A DNA stretch of 64,000 nt from Flavobacteriaceae bacterium (lineage in GTDB: Bacteria > Bacteroidota > Bacteroidia > Flavobacteriales > Flavobacteriaceae): positions 372,001 through 436,000 of the forward strand of contig PALG01000031.1 of NCBI GenBank assembly GCA_002707025.1, in the 5' to 3' direction. The notes beneath the pieces were generated by a model. That model was not told the origin of the DNA. It made no database searches and was given only the letters and a program-made list of their open reading frames with translations. Shown one piece after another: positions 36,725 through 46,774 of the stretch. A program made the translations under genes and the position numbers. Positions within the stretch are counted from its first letter, which is position 1. Each line of letters starts with the position of its first letter.

Positions 36725-36773
36725 CAAAGGTGCCCTAAAACCCTACGTTTTACAATAAGGCAATTGCCCTATT
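36725..36773 (-). promoter_or_regulatory. regulon palindrome 6 and -7 element, before the lipoprotein gene
   Basis: Minus strand AATAGGGCAATTGCCTTATT (36773-36754), 21-nt spacer, CACCTTTG (36732-36725), then 30 nt to the ATG. Confidence 0.75.
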
Positions 36774-36787
36774 CTAGTGAAATCCAA

Positions 36788-36816
36788 TAAAAAAGGCGCT
36801 ACACAGTGCCTTTTCT
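36788..36816. terminator. bidirectional terminator after the DUF2892 gene
   Basis: GGCGCT and AGTGCC (36795-36810, one G-T pair) around ACAC, with seven A on the left and TTTTCTT on the right. It separates the DUF2892 gene from the regulon cluster. Confidence 0.7.
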
Positions 36817-37025
36817 TATTTCTGTTTTACTTTGCAGGTATTGATGCCCAATGGGGCATACAAAGGACAGAAGCTAATAAAGCTGGTCAACACAAAAATA
36901 CCTGCCAAGATTAATAAAATAATCCCTACCGTACCCGAAACATAGCCTGTAAAGTAGAGAATGGCGATCACGGCAGCAATGATGATTCGGATGGCCTTAT
37001 CGGCCGTTCCCATATTTTTTTTCAT
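36816..37025 (-). CDS. DUF2892 (YgaP-type) small membrane protein
   Basis: 69 aa with two membrane helices (AIRIIIAAVIAILYFTG and GTVGIILLILAGIFVLTSF) and the family end CPLYAPLGINTCKVKQK. Family DUF2892, found alone or fused to rhodanese domains; function not defined. No clear operon partner. Confidence 0.88.
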   Translation of the reverse strand: MKKNMGTADKAIRIIIAAVIAILYFTGYVSGTVGIILLILAGIFVLTSFISFCPLYAPLGINTCKVKQK

Positions 37026-37096
37026 AATACAAGAATTTAGTTCTTCTAAAGATACTCAAAATTACTTGCATTCCCTCTGTAGTTCAATGACATTTC

Positions 37097-38035
37097 TCAG
37101 TTAAAGCGAATCCAAGGTAATACCTCCCGTAGGGTTTCAATCTTTTCCTGAAGGGATTTCTGAAACTGTTGGTGTGCCTCGCTATCAGGCTGAAATGGTT
37201 GGTGCCGTAACCCCTTTTGAAGGCTATCGATTTCCTTCTGAAGTTTTTCTGAAGCGGGATCGATCCACACTTCCCGAAACTTTTCCCAAATATATTCGAT
37301 TGCAATCGCGTTGGGATGCAACATATCTTCGCCATAAAAGCGATAGTCACGAAGCTCGTCCATCATCAATTCATAGGCAGGAAAGTACTTAATACCTTGA
37401 AGTCCATGAATGGCGGTAATAAGGTGTGCCTTGCTTTGGGTATTTTCCACAAACCCGTCTTTAAGATGCCGTACCGGGGATACTGTAAATATAAGGGTCG
37501 CCGAAGGATTTACCTTTTTAATTTCAGAAAAAAGTGCTTCCAAACTCGACTGGATATCGGCCACCGAAAGCAGCTCTTTGGTAAATTCCTGCTGCGGAAC
37601 TTTATGACAATTCGCTACTATAGCCCCAGTTTTTTTAAAGCGATACACCCAACTGGTTCCAAGGGTAAGAATGATATGGGTCGCTTCAACAAGGCCTTTT
37701 TTTAAAGCTACGCGTTGTGCATTTAAGTTTTCCAAGACTTCTTCAGCAATGCTTCCCGCCAATGAAGAATGAGCCTCAAAACTTTGCCAGAGGCCTTGTT
37801 GCTCAAATAGGTCCTTTTCTGAAAAAGGAATCTCTTGAACAGCTCTTTCTATCAACAAACCCAATGAAACCGGATTAAAAATGACGCCAAACGGATTCTG
37901 CACATTCTGAAACTGAAAATAATCCAACTTCCCGCCCATGTTTTCCGTAAAGCAAGAGCCCATCAATACAATTTTTGAAGCATACTCTATTTGCGGTGCT
38001 TCTGGTAGTAACGGGATTTGGGTTTGAAGATTCAT
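37097..38035 (-). CDS. GSCFA domain protein
   Basis: 312 aa. The family-defining GSCF motif is at residues 30-33 (KIVLMGSCFTENMGGKLD). The fold is SGNH/GDSL-like; further segments LTLGTSWVYR, VSPVRHLKDG and HPNAIAIEYIWEKF fit. The D/H pair in MLHPNAIA may complete the catalytic set. Substrate unknown; a polysaccharide or envelope esterase role is speculative. Monocistronic, downstream of alaS. Confidence 0.88.
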   Translation of the reverse strand: MNLQTQIPLLPEAPQIEYASKIVLMGSCFTENMGGKLDYFQFQNVQNPFGVIFNPVSLGLLIERAVQEIPFSEKDLFEQQGLWQSFEAHSSLAGSIAEEVLENLNAQRVALKKGLVEATHIILTLGTSWVYRFKKTGAIVANCHKVPQQEFTKELLSVADIQSSLEALFSEIKKVNPSATLIFTVSPVRHLKDGFVENTQSKAHLITAIHGLQGIKYFPAYELMMDELRDYRFYGEDMLHPNAIAIEYIWEKFREVWIDPASEKLQKEIDSLQKGLRHQPFQPDSEAHQQFQKSLQEKIETLREVLPWIRFN

Positions 38036-38117
38036 ATTCTTTTAGTGAGCACTTTTCAGTAGCTGTAAGCAATTTAAGGTTTAAATGCCTAAACCTAGCT
38101 ACTATAACCGTTTAGGA

Positions 38118-40739
38118 CTACTGAATGAAATCTTTCGCCGCTTCCAGTGCCGCTGCAATCCCTTCAGGATTTTTTCCACCTGCAGTCGCAAAAAATGGCT
38201 GTCCGCCACCGCCTCCTTGGATATGCTTTCCTAACTCACGGACAATCTGCCCGGCATTCAGGTTTTTTTCTGAGGCTAAGTCTTTCGAAATGTAACACGT
38301 TAGCAAAGCTTTGCCGTCGTGGGCACTTCCCAATAGCAAAAACAAATTGTTTACTTCTCCGCCCAATTCAAAAGCCAAATCCTTCATTCCTCCAGCATCC
38401 AAATCTACTTCTTTCGCTAAAAATTGCACGCCGTTCACAAGGGTTATTTCCGCTTTTAAATCGCCTTTTACATTCTTGGCCTTGTCCTTTAGTAACTGCT
38501 GAAGCTGCTTTTGCAACTCGTTATTTTCTTCTTGCAATTTCTCGATAGAACTGATCGGGTCGGGCGTATTGTTCAGCATTTTTTGCACTTTTCGGAAAGC
38601 ATTGGCACGCTCTTCAAAATACTGCTTCGCGGCATCGCCCGTAATGGCCTCAATTCTTCGAATTCCTGAAGCTACGGCACTTTCGGAAGTAATGATAAAA
38701 TGCCATACATCGTTGGTATTCGGCACATGTGTTCCTCCACAAAGCTCCATGGACTTTCCAAATTTTATAGCCCGCACGGTATCCCCATATTTTTCCCCAA
38801 ACAACGCCATCGCACCCTCGTCAATCGCTTGTTGATACGGAATGTTTCTACGTTCTTCCAATGCAATCCCTTCGCGGATACGGGCGTTTACAAAGTCTTC
38901 TACCCGCTGCAATTCTTCATCGGTTACCTTGCTGAAGTGGGAAAAATCGAATCGCAAATACCGGCTGTGGACCATCGATCCTTTTTGGGCAACATGCTCC
39001 CCCAAAACATTGCGTAACGCCTGATGCAATAAATGCGTAGCGGTATGGTTGGAAGCGGTTCTACTGCGTTGTTTTTGATCCACCACAGCTTTAAATTTTT
39101 CCTCGGGATTCCGCGGCAGGTTTTTGGCAAAATGTACGATTAAATTATGCTCCTTTTTGGTATCCACAATATACACCACCTCGCCATTGGAAGCCTCTAA
39201 ATAGCCTTTATCGCCTACTTGTCCTCCGCCTTCAGGATAAAATGGCGTAAGATTGAACACCAACTGGTACAACTCGCCTTCTTTCTTGGTTTCTACTTTA
39301 CGGTAACGGGTGATCCTAATTTGTGTTTCCAAGGAGTCGTACCCTATAAACTCTTCTTCAGCATCTTCCGAAAGCACCACCCAATCGCCGGTTTCCACTT
39401 TGGTCGCGGCCCGTGAGCGTTCTTTTTGTTTCTGAAGTTCGGTTTCAAAGCCTTCCGTATCCAAATTCAGTCCGCGTTCGCGAAGAATCAATGCGGTGAG
39501 ATCGATTGGAAAACCATAGGTATCGTACAATTCGAAAGCTTTGGCTCCCGAAATGGTTTTTTCCGTTGTCGCTTGAATCACATTTTCCAACAACACCAAT
39601 CCTTGATCTAAGGTCCGCAAAAAGGAAGCTTCTTCTTCTTTAATCACATTGGTGATCAGGTTTTTTTCTGAAACCAATTCTGGAAAGGCATCGCCCATCA
39701 TCTTGACCAAGGTAGGTACCAATTGATAAATAAAAGCTTCTTTGGTATTCAAAAAGGTGAATCCGTAGCGAATGGCCCGACGTAAAATTCGGCGAATCAC
39801 ATAACCCGCTCCCGAATTGCTCGGTAATTGGCCATCGGCAATGGAAAAAGCGACGGCACGAATGTGGTCTGCAATCACCCGAATGGCCACATCTATTTTT
39901 TCATCCACTCCATATTTGCTATGCGTAATGGCTTCAATCTCTCGGATTAAAGGCGTAAACACATCGGTATCGTAATTACTTTGCTTTCGCTGCAAGACCA
40001 TGCACAATCGCTCAAAACCCATTCCGGTATCTACGTGCTGCGCAGGTAGTTTCTCCAAGCTTCCGTCGGCCTTTCGGTTAAATTGCATAAAGACCAGGTT
40101 CCAAATCTCTACCACTTGGGGGTGATCCTGATTCACTAAATCCTTTCCGGGGACCTTCATTTTTTCTTCCGTAGAACGTAAATCCACATGGATTTCACTA
40201 CAAGGCCCACACGGCCCTTGCTCGCCCATTTCCCAGAAGTTATCTTTTTTGTTTCCGTTAAGGATACGGTCTTCGTCTACAAATTGTTTCCAGAATTCGT
40301 AGGCTTCGGTATCCCGATCCAAACCTTCGCTTTCATCCCCTTCAAAAATGGTTACATAGAGCATCTTTCGATCTATCTTATAGACTTTGGTCAATAATTC
40401 CCAAGCCCACTCAATAGCTTCTTTTTTAAAATAATCCCCAAAACTCCAGTTCCCCAACATTTCGAACATGGTATGGTGATAGGTATCCATACCTACTTCT
40501 TCCAAATCGTTGTGCTTTCCACTTACCCGAAGACATTTTTGGGTGTCGGTTACCCGCGTGTGTTTGGCCTGTTTGTTTCCTAAGAAGAACTCCTTAAACT
40601 GGTTCATTCCTGCATTGGTAAACATTAGGGTGGGATCGTCCTTAATCACCATAGGGGCCGAAGGCACAATTTGATGGGATTTCGATTTGAAAAATTCTAA
40701 AAATTGCTGACGGATTTCTGCCGAAGTCATATGTAACAT
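38118..40739 (-). CDS. alaS: alanyl-tRNA synthetase
   Basis: 873 aa. Class II catalytic core with the aminoacylation motifs ([36 protein letters not shown]), editing domain zinc ligands [12 protein letters not shown] and CGGTHVPNT, and a C-terminal DHHA1 domain with [17 protein letters not shown] at 40739 follows AAGAAA; a second ATG three codons on ([10 protein letters not shown]) fits the family start equally well. Divergent from the M23 peptidase gene. Confidence 0.97.
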   Translation of the reverse strand: MLHMTSAEIRQQFLEFFKSKSHQIVPSAPMVIKDDPTLMFTNAGMNQFKEFFLGNKQAKHTRVTDTQKCLRVSGKHNDLEEVGMDTYHHTMFEMLGNWSFGDYFKKEAIEWAWELLTKVYKIDRKMLYVTIFEGDESEGLDRDTEAYEFWKQFVDEDRILNGNKKDNFWEMGEQGPCGPCSEIHVDLRSTEEKMKVPGKDLVNQDHPQVVEIWNLVFMQFNRKADGSLEKLPAQHVDTGMGFERLCMVLQRKQSNYDTDVFTPLIREIEAITHSKYGVDEKIDVAIRVIADHIRAVAFSIADGQLPSNSGAGYVIRRILRRAIRYGFTFLNTKEAFIYQLVPTLVKMMGDAFPELVSEKNLITNVIKEEEASFLRTLDQGLVLLENVIQATTEKTISGAKAFELYDTYGFPIDLTALILRERGLNLDTEGFETELQKQKERSRAATKVETGDWVVLSEDAEEEFIGYDSLETQIRITRYRKVETKKEGELYQLVFNLTPFYPEGGGQVGDKGYLEASNGEVVYIVDTKKEHNLIVHFAKNLPRNPEEKFKAVVDQKQRSRTASNHTATHLLHQALRNVLGEHVAQKGSMVHSRYLRFDFSHFSKVTDEELQRVEDFVNARIREGIALEERRNIPYQQAIDEGAMALFGEKYGDTVRAIKFGKSMELCGGTHVPNTNDVWHFIITSESAVASGIRRIEAITGDAAKQYFEERANAFRKVQKMLNNTPDPISSIEKLQEENNELQKQLQQLLKDKAKNVKGDLKAEITLVNGVQFLAKEVDLDAGGMKDLAFELGGEVNNLFLLLGSAHDGKALLTCYISKDLASEKNLNAGQIVRELGKHIQGGGGGQPFFATAGGKNPEGIAAALEAAKDFIQ

Positions 40740-40783
40740 TTTCTTGAAAATAACGTCTTTTAGATGTATCGCAAAACAATTTC

Positions 40784-40791
40784 TATATTTG
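40784..40791 (+). promoter_or_regulatory. -7 element of the M23 peptidase operon
   Basis: TATATTTG matches TAnnTTTG perfectly, 60 nt before the ATG. The -33 region shows TTTTAG 20 nt upstream instead of TTG. Confidence 0.55.
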
Positions 40792-40850
40792 TAAGGCGTT
40801 ACCCAAAAGATTCATCTTTTAATCATCGCAAAAATAGGACTTTTTAACTT

Positions 40851-41828
40851 ATGTCTAAGGTAAAATATTACTACGATAGCGAAACCCTTTCCTACCGAAA
40901 AATTGAACACAAAAAAGGTCGGAAATTAGGGATTTTTCTGCTTTCCCTTGTAGGAACCCTTTTAAGTGGATTCTTATTGCTCCTTCTCTATCTTAATCTC
41001 CCCAATGTGGAAACCCCAAAAGAGCGCGCTCTAAAAAGAGAGCTTGCCCAAATGGAACTTCAGTTTGAATTGCTGAACAAAAAAATGGACCAAGCAGAAA
41101 TGGTCTTAGAAGAAGTGGCCGAACGCGATAACAACTTATACCGCGTTTATTTTGAAGCCAACCCTATCCCTGAAGAACAAAGAAAAGCAGGTTTTGGGGG
41201 GGTCAACCGTTACAAAGACTTGGAAGGCTTTGATAATTCCAAGCTAGTGATCAATACCAGCAAGAAACTGGACATCCTTACCAAACAAATTGTGGTACAA
41301 TCGAAATCCCTGGACGAAATTGCCCAACTGGCGGCCGAGAAAGAAAAGCTCTTGGAAGCCATTCCGGCCATACAACCCGTAAATAACGAAGACCTTACCC
41401 GAATGGCCTCAGGATACGGCTATCGAACCGACCCCTTTACAAAAGCTAGGAAGTTTCATTGGGGAATGGATTTCACCTCCCCGAGAGGGACACCTGTATA
41501 TGCCTCTGGCAATGGAACCGTGACGCGTGCCGACAATACGGCAACGGGTTATGGAAACCATATCCGTATCGATCATGGTTTTGGTTACGAAAGCCTGTAC
41601 GCCCACCTGTACAAATATAACGTTCGGGCAGGACAAAAGGTAAAACGCGGGGATCTCATTGGCTTTGTGGGAAGTACCGGACGAAGTGAAGCGCCGCACC
41701 TCCATTATGAAATCTTTAAAGATGGGGAACGGATCAACCCTATCAATTTCTACTACGGAAACCTTACGGCAGAAGAGTTTGCCGAAATGCTGGAAAAAGC
41801 ACAACAGGAAAATCAATCCTTGGATTAA
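40851..41828 (+). CDS. M23/LytM-type peptidase, membrane-anchored
   Basis: 325 aa. A short cytoplasmic start, one membrane helix (LGIFLLSLVGTLLSGFLLLLLYL, residues 26-48), a periplasmic coiled coil (residues 58-90), and a C-terminal M23 domain. Zinc ligands are seen in HWGMDF and HLHYEI, plus YAHL, so the active site is complete. Probably cleaves peptidoglycan cross-links. Its stop overlaps the MerR start by 1 nt (TAATG). Confidence 0.92.
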   Translation: MSKVKYYYDSETLSYRKIEHKKGRKLGIFLLSLVGTLLSGFLLLLLYLNLPNVETPKERALKRELAQMELQFELLNKKMDQAEMVLEEVAERDNNLYRVYFEANPIPEEQRKAGFGGVNRYKDLEGFDNSKLVINTSKKLDILTKQIVVQSKSLDEIAQLAAEKEKLLEAIPAIQPVNNEDLTRMASGYGYRTDPFTKARKFHWGMDFTSPRGTPVYASGNGTVTRADNTATGYGNHIRIDHGFGYESLYAHLYKYNVRAGQKVKRGDLIGFVGSTGRSEAPHLHYEIFKDGERINPINFYYGNLTAEEFAEMLEKAQQENQSLD

Positions 41829-42157
41829 TGCATGTAAATCTTCCCGAAAAACGGTATTATGGTATTGGCGAAGTCGCCAAAGCCTTTGAGGTGAATACGT
41901 CTCTCATTCGCTTTTGGGAAAAAGAGTTTGATGTGCTTCAGCCTAAAAAGAATGCAAAGGGAAATAGAAAATTTACCCCAGAAGACATCAAAAACCTCGA
42001 ACTTATTTACCATTTGGTCAAGGAACGCGGATTTACCCTGGAAGGGGCGAAAATTCACTTGAAAGAAAACAAACGGAAAACGCTCGACAAATTTGAGATA
42101 ATTCGTAAATTGGAATCTGTAAAAGCAGCATTGCTGAAAATTAAAGACAACCTCTAA
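41828..42157 (+). CDS. MerR-family transcriptional regulator
   Basis: 109 aa. N-terminal MerR winged helix (KRYYGIGEVAKAFEVNTSLIRFWEKEF, GNRKFTPEDIKNLELIYHL) and a short coiled-coil end. No effector domain. It is translationally coupled to the M23 peptidase gene, an arrangement that suggests joint control of cell-wall genes. Confidence 0.92.
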   Translation: MHVNLPEKRYYGIGEVAKAFEVNTSLIRFWEKEFDVLQPKKNAKGNRKFTPEDIKNLELIYHLVKERGFTLEGAKIHLKENKRKTLDKFEIIRKLESVKAALLKIKDNL

Positions 42158-42169
42158 ACAACCATCATT

Positions 42170-42778
42170 ATGAAAAAAGGACTTCTTGTAATCATTGGCG
42201 TTATCGTGCTTTTGGTTATCATTGGATTCGTCATAGGACCCGGGTTCTACAATAAAGCCATCACCCTAAAGGAAAATGCCACGGCCCAATGGGGAAATGT
42301 GGAAAGTGCCTACCAACGCAGGGCCGATCTTATTCCCAACATTGTGAATACCGCCAAAGGCTATGCCGAATTTGAGCAGGAAACCCTAACCAAGGTCATT
42401 GAAGCCCGTAGCAAAGCCACTGCAGTCACCATAGACCCCACCAATATTACGCCTCAACAACTGGAACAGTTTCAGGAAGTACAAGGCAATTTATCTTCAG
42501 CATTAGCAAGGTTATTGGCGGTTTTTGAACGTTACCCCGACTTAAAAGCAAACGAAAATTTCAAGGAATTGATCAACGAATTGGAACGTACCGAAAATCG
42601 AATCAACGTAGAAAGAAACCGATTCAATGAAGCAGCGAGACCGTTCAATACCCACATCAAAACCTTTCCGAACAATATATTGAATAGCTTCATCGGAAAG
42701 TTTGAAGAAATAGAGTACTTCCAATCCAAAGAAGGAAGTGACGAAGCCCCTGAAGTAGAATTTGATTTCGGTAGTTAA
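42170..42778 (+). CDS. LemA family protein
   Basis: 202 aa. One N-terminal membrane helix (LLVIIGVIVLLVIIGFVIG) and the LemA helical domain (NATAQWGNVESAYQRRADLIPNIV, FAAL-type helices). The function is unclear; it is often next to TPM-domain genes, as here. The stop TAA ends 1 nt before the next ATG. Confidence 0.93.
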   Translation: MKKGLLVIIGVIVLLVIIGFVIGPGFYNKAITLKENATAQWGNVESAYQRRADLIPNIVNTAKGYAEFEQETLTKVIEARSKATAVTIDPTNITPQQLEQFQEVQGNLSSALARLLAVFERYPDLKANENFKELINELERTENRINVERNRFNEAARPFNTHIKTFPNNILNSFIGKFEEIEYFQSKEGSDEAPEVEFDFGS

Positions 42779-42779
42779 G

Positions 42780-43229
42780 ATGAAACAATCCAAAGTAGAA
42801 GACTTCCTTACAGCAGAAGAAGAATCACAAGTCATCGATGCCATTCGTACCGCCGAAAAGAATACCAGTGGCGAAATACGGGTCCATTTAGAAGCCCATT
42901 CCGAAATAGATGCTTTCGACCGGGCTGCAGAGGTTTTTGACTTCCTGCATATGAACAATACCAAAAATAGTAACGGGGTATTAATTTATGTGGCGGTAGA
43001 AGACCGTACCCTCGTCATTTTAGGCGATACGGGAATTAATGATGTGGTCCCTCCCCATTTTTGGGAAAGTACCAAAGATGCGATTATCAACGGATTTAAG
43101 AATGGGGATATCAAGCAAGGACTCATTGATGGTATTTTGATGGCTGGAGAACAACTAAAAGCCCATTTTCCTTATCAAAAAGGAGATAAAAACGAGCTTC
43201 CCGACTCGATAAGCACTCGGAAATCTTGA
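42780..43229 (+). CDS. TPM-domain protein, cytoplasmic type
   Basis: 149 aa from the ATG at 42780 (MKQSKVEDFLTAEEESQVIDAIRTAEKNTSGEIRVHLE). The TPM (Tlp18.3/Psb32/MOLO-1) domain is recognised from SGEIRVHLE and NGVLIYVAVEDRTLVILGDTGIND. No signal peptide. TPM domains carry phosphatase-like or structural roles. An upstream start at 42762 would overlap lemA and is unlikely. Confidence 0.85.
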   Translation: MKQSKVEDFLTAEEESQVIDAIRTAEKNTSGEIRVHLEAHSEIDAFDRAAEVFDFLHMNNTKNSNGVLIYVAVEDRTLVILGDTGINDVVPPHFWESTKDAIINGFKNGDIKQGLIDGILMAGEQLKAHFPYQKGDKNELPDSISTRKS

Positions 43230-44011
43230 AGCGGAAAACATCCATACCACCTATTTATTGGAGCCTTTTTTTGCTCTTCATTACCTTACCGGTTTTCGCA
43301 CAATTTGACATTCCCGAAACTCCCTCAAAAAGTGAGCAGACCTCTCTGTACGATTACGTCGATCTCTTAAATGCTTCCGAACATAGGCTATTGGAGCAAA
43401 AACTACTTCGGTATGCCGATTCTACTTCTACCCAAATTGTAGTAGCGATCATAGCCACTACCCAAGGGGAAGACATTTCCTTCTTAGGAGCCAAATGGGG
43501 CCAAAAATGGGGGGTAGGACAAAAAGGGAAAGACAACGGTATTTTTATTCTTTTAGCAAAGGACGACCGGAAAATAGACATCAATACAGGATACGGTATT
43601 GAAACGATTGTGACCGACCGTATGGCCGAACAGATCATTAACCGCATCATGATTCCTGAATTTAAAAAAGGAAAATACTATGCGGGACTTAACCAAGGTG
43701 CTGATGCACTTTTTGCTGCACTTAAGGGAGAATACAAGGAAACCCGTAAAAAATCTTCTTCCAAGTTTCCCTGGACCTTGGTCATCTGGTTTCTCATTCT
43801 TTTCATTATCATCATCCTAAGAAATAACCGTAAAGGGGGCGGTAAAGGCGGTGGCGGGAGCTTACTGGATGTCATCATTTTAAGCAATGCAGGACGTACC
43901 GGAGGCTATCGTGGCGGAAGCTCTGGCGGCGGCTGGAGTGGTGGCGGTAGTTTTGGCGGTGGCTTTGGCGGCGGTGGCTTTGGTGGTGGTGGCGCTTCTG
44001 GGGGTTGGTAG
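43226..44011 (+). CDS. TPM-domain protein, secreted/membrane with Gly-rich tail
   Basis: 261 aa. Begins with TTG (43226), which overlaps the TGA of the previous gene (TTGA). No ATG precedes the signal peptide (YWSLFLLFITLPVFAQ), so TTG is the probable start. TPM domain from about residue 37 (LYDYVDLLNASEHRLLEQKL, GKDNGIFILLAKDDRKIDINTGYGIE), a C-terminal membrane helix (PWTLVIWFLILFIIIILR) and a Gly/Ser-rich tail. Typical LemA-partner organisation. Confidence 0.88.
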   Translation: MKRKTSIPPIYWSLFLLFITLPVFAQFDIPETPSKSEQTSLYDYVDLLNASEHRLLEQKLLRYADSTSTQIVVAIIATTQGEDISFLGAKWGQKWGVGQKGKDNGIFILLAKDDRKIDINTGYGIETIVTDRMAEQIINRIMIPEFKKGKYYAGLNQGADALFAALKGEYKETRKKSSSKFPWTLVIWFLILFIIIILRNNRKGGGKGGGGSLLDVIILSNAGRTGGYRGGSSGGGWSGGGSFGGGFGGGGFGGGGASGGW

Positions 44012-44017
44012 TGCCCC

Positions 44018-45319
44018 TTACTTCTTTCTTATATAAATCGTAACCGGAACGCCCGTAAAATCAAAGTTTTGCCGTAGTTTATTTTCCAGGAATCGCTTAT
44101 AGGGATCCTTTACATATTGCGGTAAATTGGCAAAAAAAGCAAAACTAGGATAGGGCGTGGGCAATTGCGTACAGAACTTAATCTTAACATACTTTCCCTT
44201 CACTGCTGGTGGAGGGGTGGCTTGAATAAGTGGCAACATCAACTCATTCAATTTACTGGTTTTTACCTTACGGGTACGATTTTCATACACTTCCACAGCC
44301 GTTTCAATGGCTTTATAAATACGCTGCTTGGTCATGACACTCATAAAGACAATGGGCACATCCACGAACGGTTCACATTGCTTGCGAATGTAGGCTTCCA
44401 TCTCTTTGGTGGTTTTATGGTCCTTTTCCACCAAATCCCATTTATTGGCCAAGATCACTATCCCTTTATTATTACGCTGTGCCAGCCAGAATATATTCTG
44501 AACCTGCCCATCAAACCCTCGGGTGGCATCAAACACCAAAATCACCACGTCGCAATATTCAATAGCACGTACACTGCGCATCACACTGTAAAACTCAAGG
44601 TCTTCTTTAACCTTGTTCTTTTTACGGATCCCCGCCGTATCGACCAAGTTAAATTCAAATCCGAAGCGATTGTACTTGGTGTCAATACTATCACGGGTGG
44701 TTCCCGCAATATCGGTCACTACAAATCGGTCTTCCCCTATCAAAGCATTGATAAAGGAAGACTTCCCGGCATTGGGTCGTCCTACTACGGCAAATCGGGG
44801 CAAGGTTTCCTCTTCCCGTTCTTCCTCTTCGGGAAGGGCTTCTACCAAATCGTCCAACAACTCGCCGGTACCGCTTCCGTTGATACTGGAAATAGTGTAG
44901 TACTTTTCTACCCCCATGGAATAAAATTCCACCGCATCATTTTCTCGGGTCGCACTATCTACTTTGTTTACCGCCAAAAAATACGGTTTCTTACTTTTCC
45001 GAAGCAATTGCGCTACTTCCTGATCCATCCCGGTAACACCCGCTTCTACATCGACCATAAAGATAATGGCGTCGGCCTCGTCGATAGCAAGTTCTACCTG
45101 ACGGTCAATTTCAGCTTCAAAAACATCGTCGCTTCCTTTCACATACCCTCCCGTATCAATTAACGAAAAAGTCTTTCCGTTCCAATCACTCTTTCCGTAA
45201 TGTCGGTCACGGGTCACCCCGCTCACGGCATCCACAATGGCTTCGCGACGCTGAATCAAGCGGTTAAAGAATGTTGATTTCCCTACATTGGGTCTTCCTA
45301 CAATAGCTACAATACTCAT
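44018..45319 (-). CDS. der: ribosome biogenesis GTPase Der (EngA)
   Basis: 433 aa from the ATG at 45319 ([21 protein letters not shown]). Two G domains: GRPNVGKST with DTGG and NKVD, and GRPNAGKSS with DTAG and NKWD, followed by a KH-like C-terminal domain. Required for 50S assembly. Convergent with the TPM gene, 6 nt apart. Confidence 0.96.
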   Translation of the reverse strand: MSIVAIVGRPNVGKSTFFNRLIQRREAIVDAVSGVTRDRHYGKSDWNGKTFSLIDTGGYVKGSDDVFEAEIDRQVELAIDEADAIIFMVDVEAGVTGMDQEVAQLLRKSKKPYFLAVNKVDSATRENDAVEFYSMGVEKYYTISSINGSGTGELLDDLVEALPEEEEREEETLPRFAVVGRPNAGKSSFINALIGEDRFVVTDIAGTTRDSIDTKYNRFGFEFNLVDTAGIRKKNKVKEDLEFYSVMRSVRAIEYCDVVILVFDATRGFDGQVQNIFWLAQRNNKGIVILANKWDLVEKDHKTTKEMEAYIRKQCEPFVDVPIVFMSVMTKQRIYKAIETAVEVYENRTRKVKTSKLNELMLPLIQATPPPAVKGKYVKIKFCTQLPTPYPSFAFFANLPQYVKDPYKRFLENKLRQNFDFTGVPVTIYIRKK

Positions 45320-45400
45320 ACTCTGAAAAATGGATTGCAAAGGTAGTAGTTTTAATTGAAGAAAAAATGCTAATTTTCCTAAGTATAAATTCTTTTTAAG

Positions 45401-45892
45401 ATGGAATTAGGCGAAGAAGTCATTTTACGGCCCCGATTCAGTGAAGCCCTCACCCGCCCTGCAGAAGAAGTACTCCAACTTTTTGAAAGCTGGAAGGCTA
45501 CCCAGAACGACATCGTTATCACCCGTGTAGAACACCATATCTTTTTAAAGATTCCGAAGCAACAGCAACATTTTTGGTCACCCCAACTGGATTTGGAGAT
45601 TTATGAAGAGGAGGGGCAAACCCTTTTAAAAGGCCTTTTTGGCCCCAAACCTGCCGTATGGACGATGTTTATGTTTTTCCATTTTGCCGTGGCCTCCCTT
45701 TTTATTGCCTTCGGAATTTGGGCCTACACCAATGCGTCGTTAAATGAATCATACGCACTTCAATTGGTCCTTATGGCGGTAATGGTTCTTACTTGGTTTG
45801 TACTCTACTTCGCTGGAAGAATGGGGAAAAGTGCGGGTAAAAAGGAAATGCACCAACTGCATGGATTTATGCGAAAAGTCTTGACGAACTAG
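45401..45892 (+). CDS. hypothetical protein with two membrane helices
   Basis: 163 aa. A soluble N-terminal part (residues 1-85) precedes two helices ([25 protein letters not shown] and [20 protein letters not shown]). No family recognised. Its stop TAG overlaps the stop of convergent era within CTAG. Confidence 0.7.
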   Translation: MELGEEVILRPRFSEALTRPAEEVLQLFESWKATQNDIVITRVEHHIFLKIPKQQQHFWSPQLDLEIYEEEGQTLLKGLFGPKPAVWTMFMFFHFAVASLFIAFGIWAYTNASLNESYALQLVLMAVMVLTWFVLYFAGRMGKSAGKKEMHQLHGFMRKVLTN

Positions 45893-46770
45893 TTTTGATA
45901 TCCAAATCGCTTCAGCTGGTTTGAGTCGTTTCGCCAGTTTTTGTTCACTTTCACAAAAAGTTCGATATGGATTTGCTTTCCGAAGAATTTCTCCAAATCC
46001 TTTCGGGCTTCAATTCCTACCCACTTTATGGCCTGGCCTTTATGCCCAATGATAATCCCTTTCTGACTCTCCCGTTCCACCATAATCACAGAACGAATTC
46101 GGATGATGTCTTCTTCCTCAAAGAATTCTTCCGTTTCAATTTCCACGGAATAAGGAATTTCCTTCTTGTACTGCTCCAGTATTTTCTCACGAATGGCTTC
46201 ATTCACAAAAAAACGTTCGGGCTTGTCGGTTAATTGGTCCTTTGGGTAAAACGCCGGAGATTCGGGCAATAATTCCACAATGCGCTGAAACACTTGGGAT
46301 ACCCCAAAATTTTCTAACGCAGAAATAGCAAATATCTCTGCATTGGGGACCTTTTCCTGCCATAGGTTTACGGCTTGCTTCAGGGTTTCCTCATTTCCTT
46401 TGTCAATTTTATTCAGCAGCAATAGCACAGGAATCTTGGCGTGGCGTATTATATCGAAAAAGGCTTCATCTTTCAATTCTTTTTCCCCCAGCTCGACCAT
46501 GTACAATAAAATATCGGCATCGTCGAAGGCCGATTTTACAAACTCCATCATTTGGGTCTGAAGCTCATACGCCGGCTTAATAATACCTGGCGTATCACTG
46601 AACAGCACTTGAAAATCCTCGCCATTTACAATACCCAAAATACGGTGACGTGTGGTTTGCGCTTTACTGGTGATGATGGAAAGCCGTTCGCCTACAAAGG
46701 CATTCATAAGGGTACTTTTCCCTACGTTGGGGTTTCCAATAATGTTTACAAAGCCTGCTTTATGTTTCAA
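45889..46770 (-). CDS. era: GTPase Era
   Basis: 293 aa. G1 GNPNVGKST, DTPG, NKID and a C-terminal KH domain with GHKGQAIKWVG. Binds 16S rRNA during 30S maturation. Der and Era are in one direction, separated by the 45401-45892 gene. Confidence 0.96.
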   Translation of the reverse strand: MKHKAGFVNIIGNPNVGKSTLMNAFVGERLSIITSKAQTTRHRILGIVNGEDFQVLFSDTPGIIKPAYELQTQMMEFVKSAFDDADILLYMVELGEKELKDEAFFDIIRHAKIPVLLLLNKIDKGNEETLKQAVNLWQEKVPNAEIFAISALENFGVSQVFQRIVELLPESPAFYPKDQLTDKPERFFVNEAIREKILEQYKKEIPYSVEIETEEFFEEEDIIRIRSVIMVERESQKGIIIGHKGQAIKWVGIEARKDLEKFFGKQIHIELFVKVNKNWRNDSNQLKRFGYQN

Positions 46771-46774
46771 ATCC

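Noticed and set aside
38036-38117. Possible tRNA or small RNA between GSCFA and alaS genes
   Set aside because: Short and AT-rich, without a cloverleaf or a conserved structure that I could find.
44155-44175. GGGCAATTGCGT resembling the regulon palindrome
   Set aside because: Inside der coding sequence, with only the centre matching and no promoter-like spacing.
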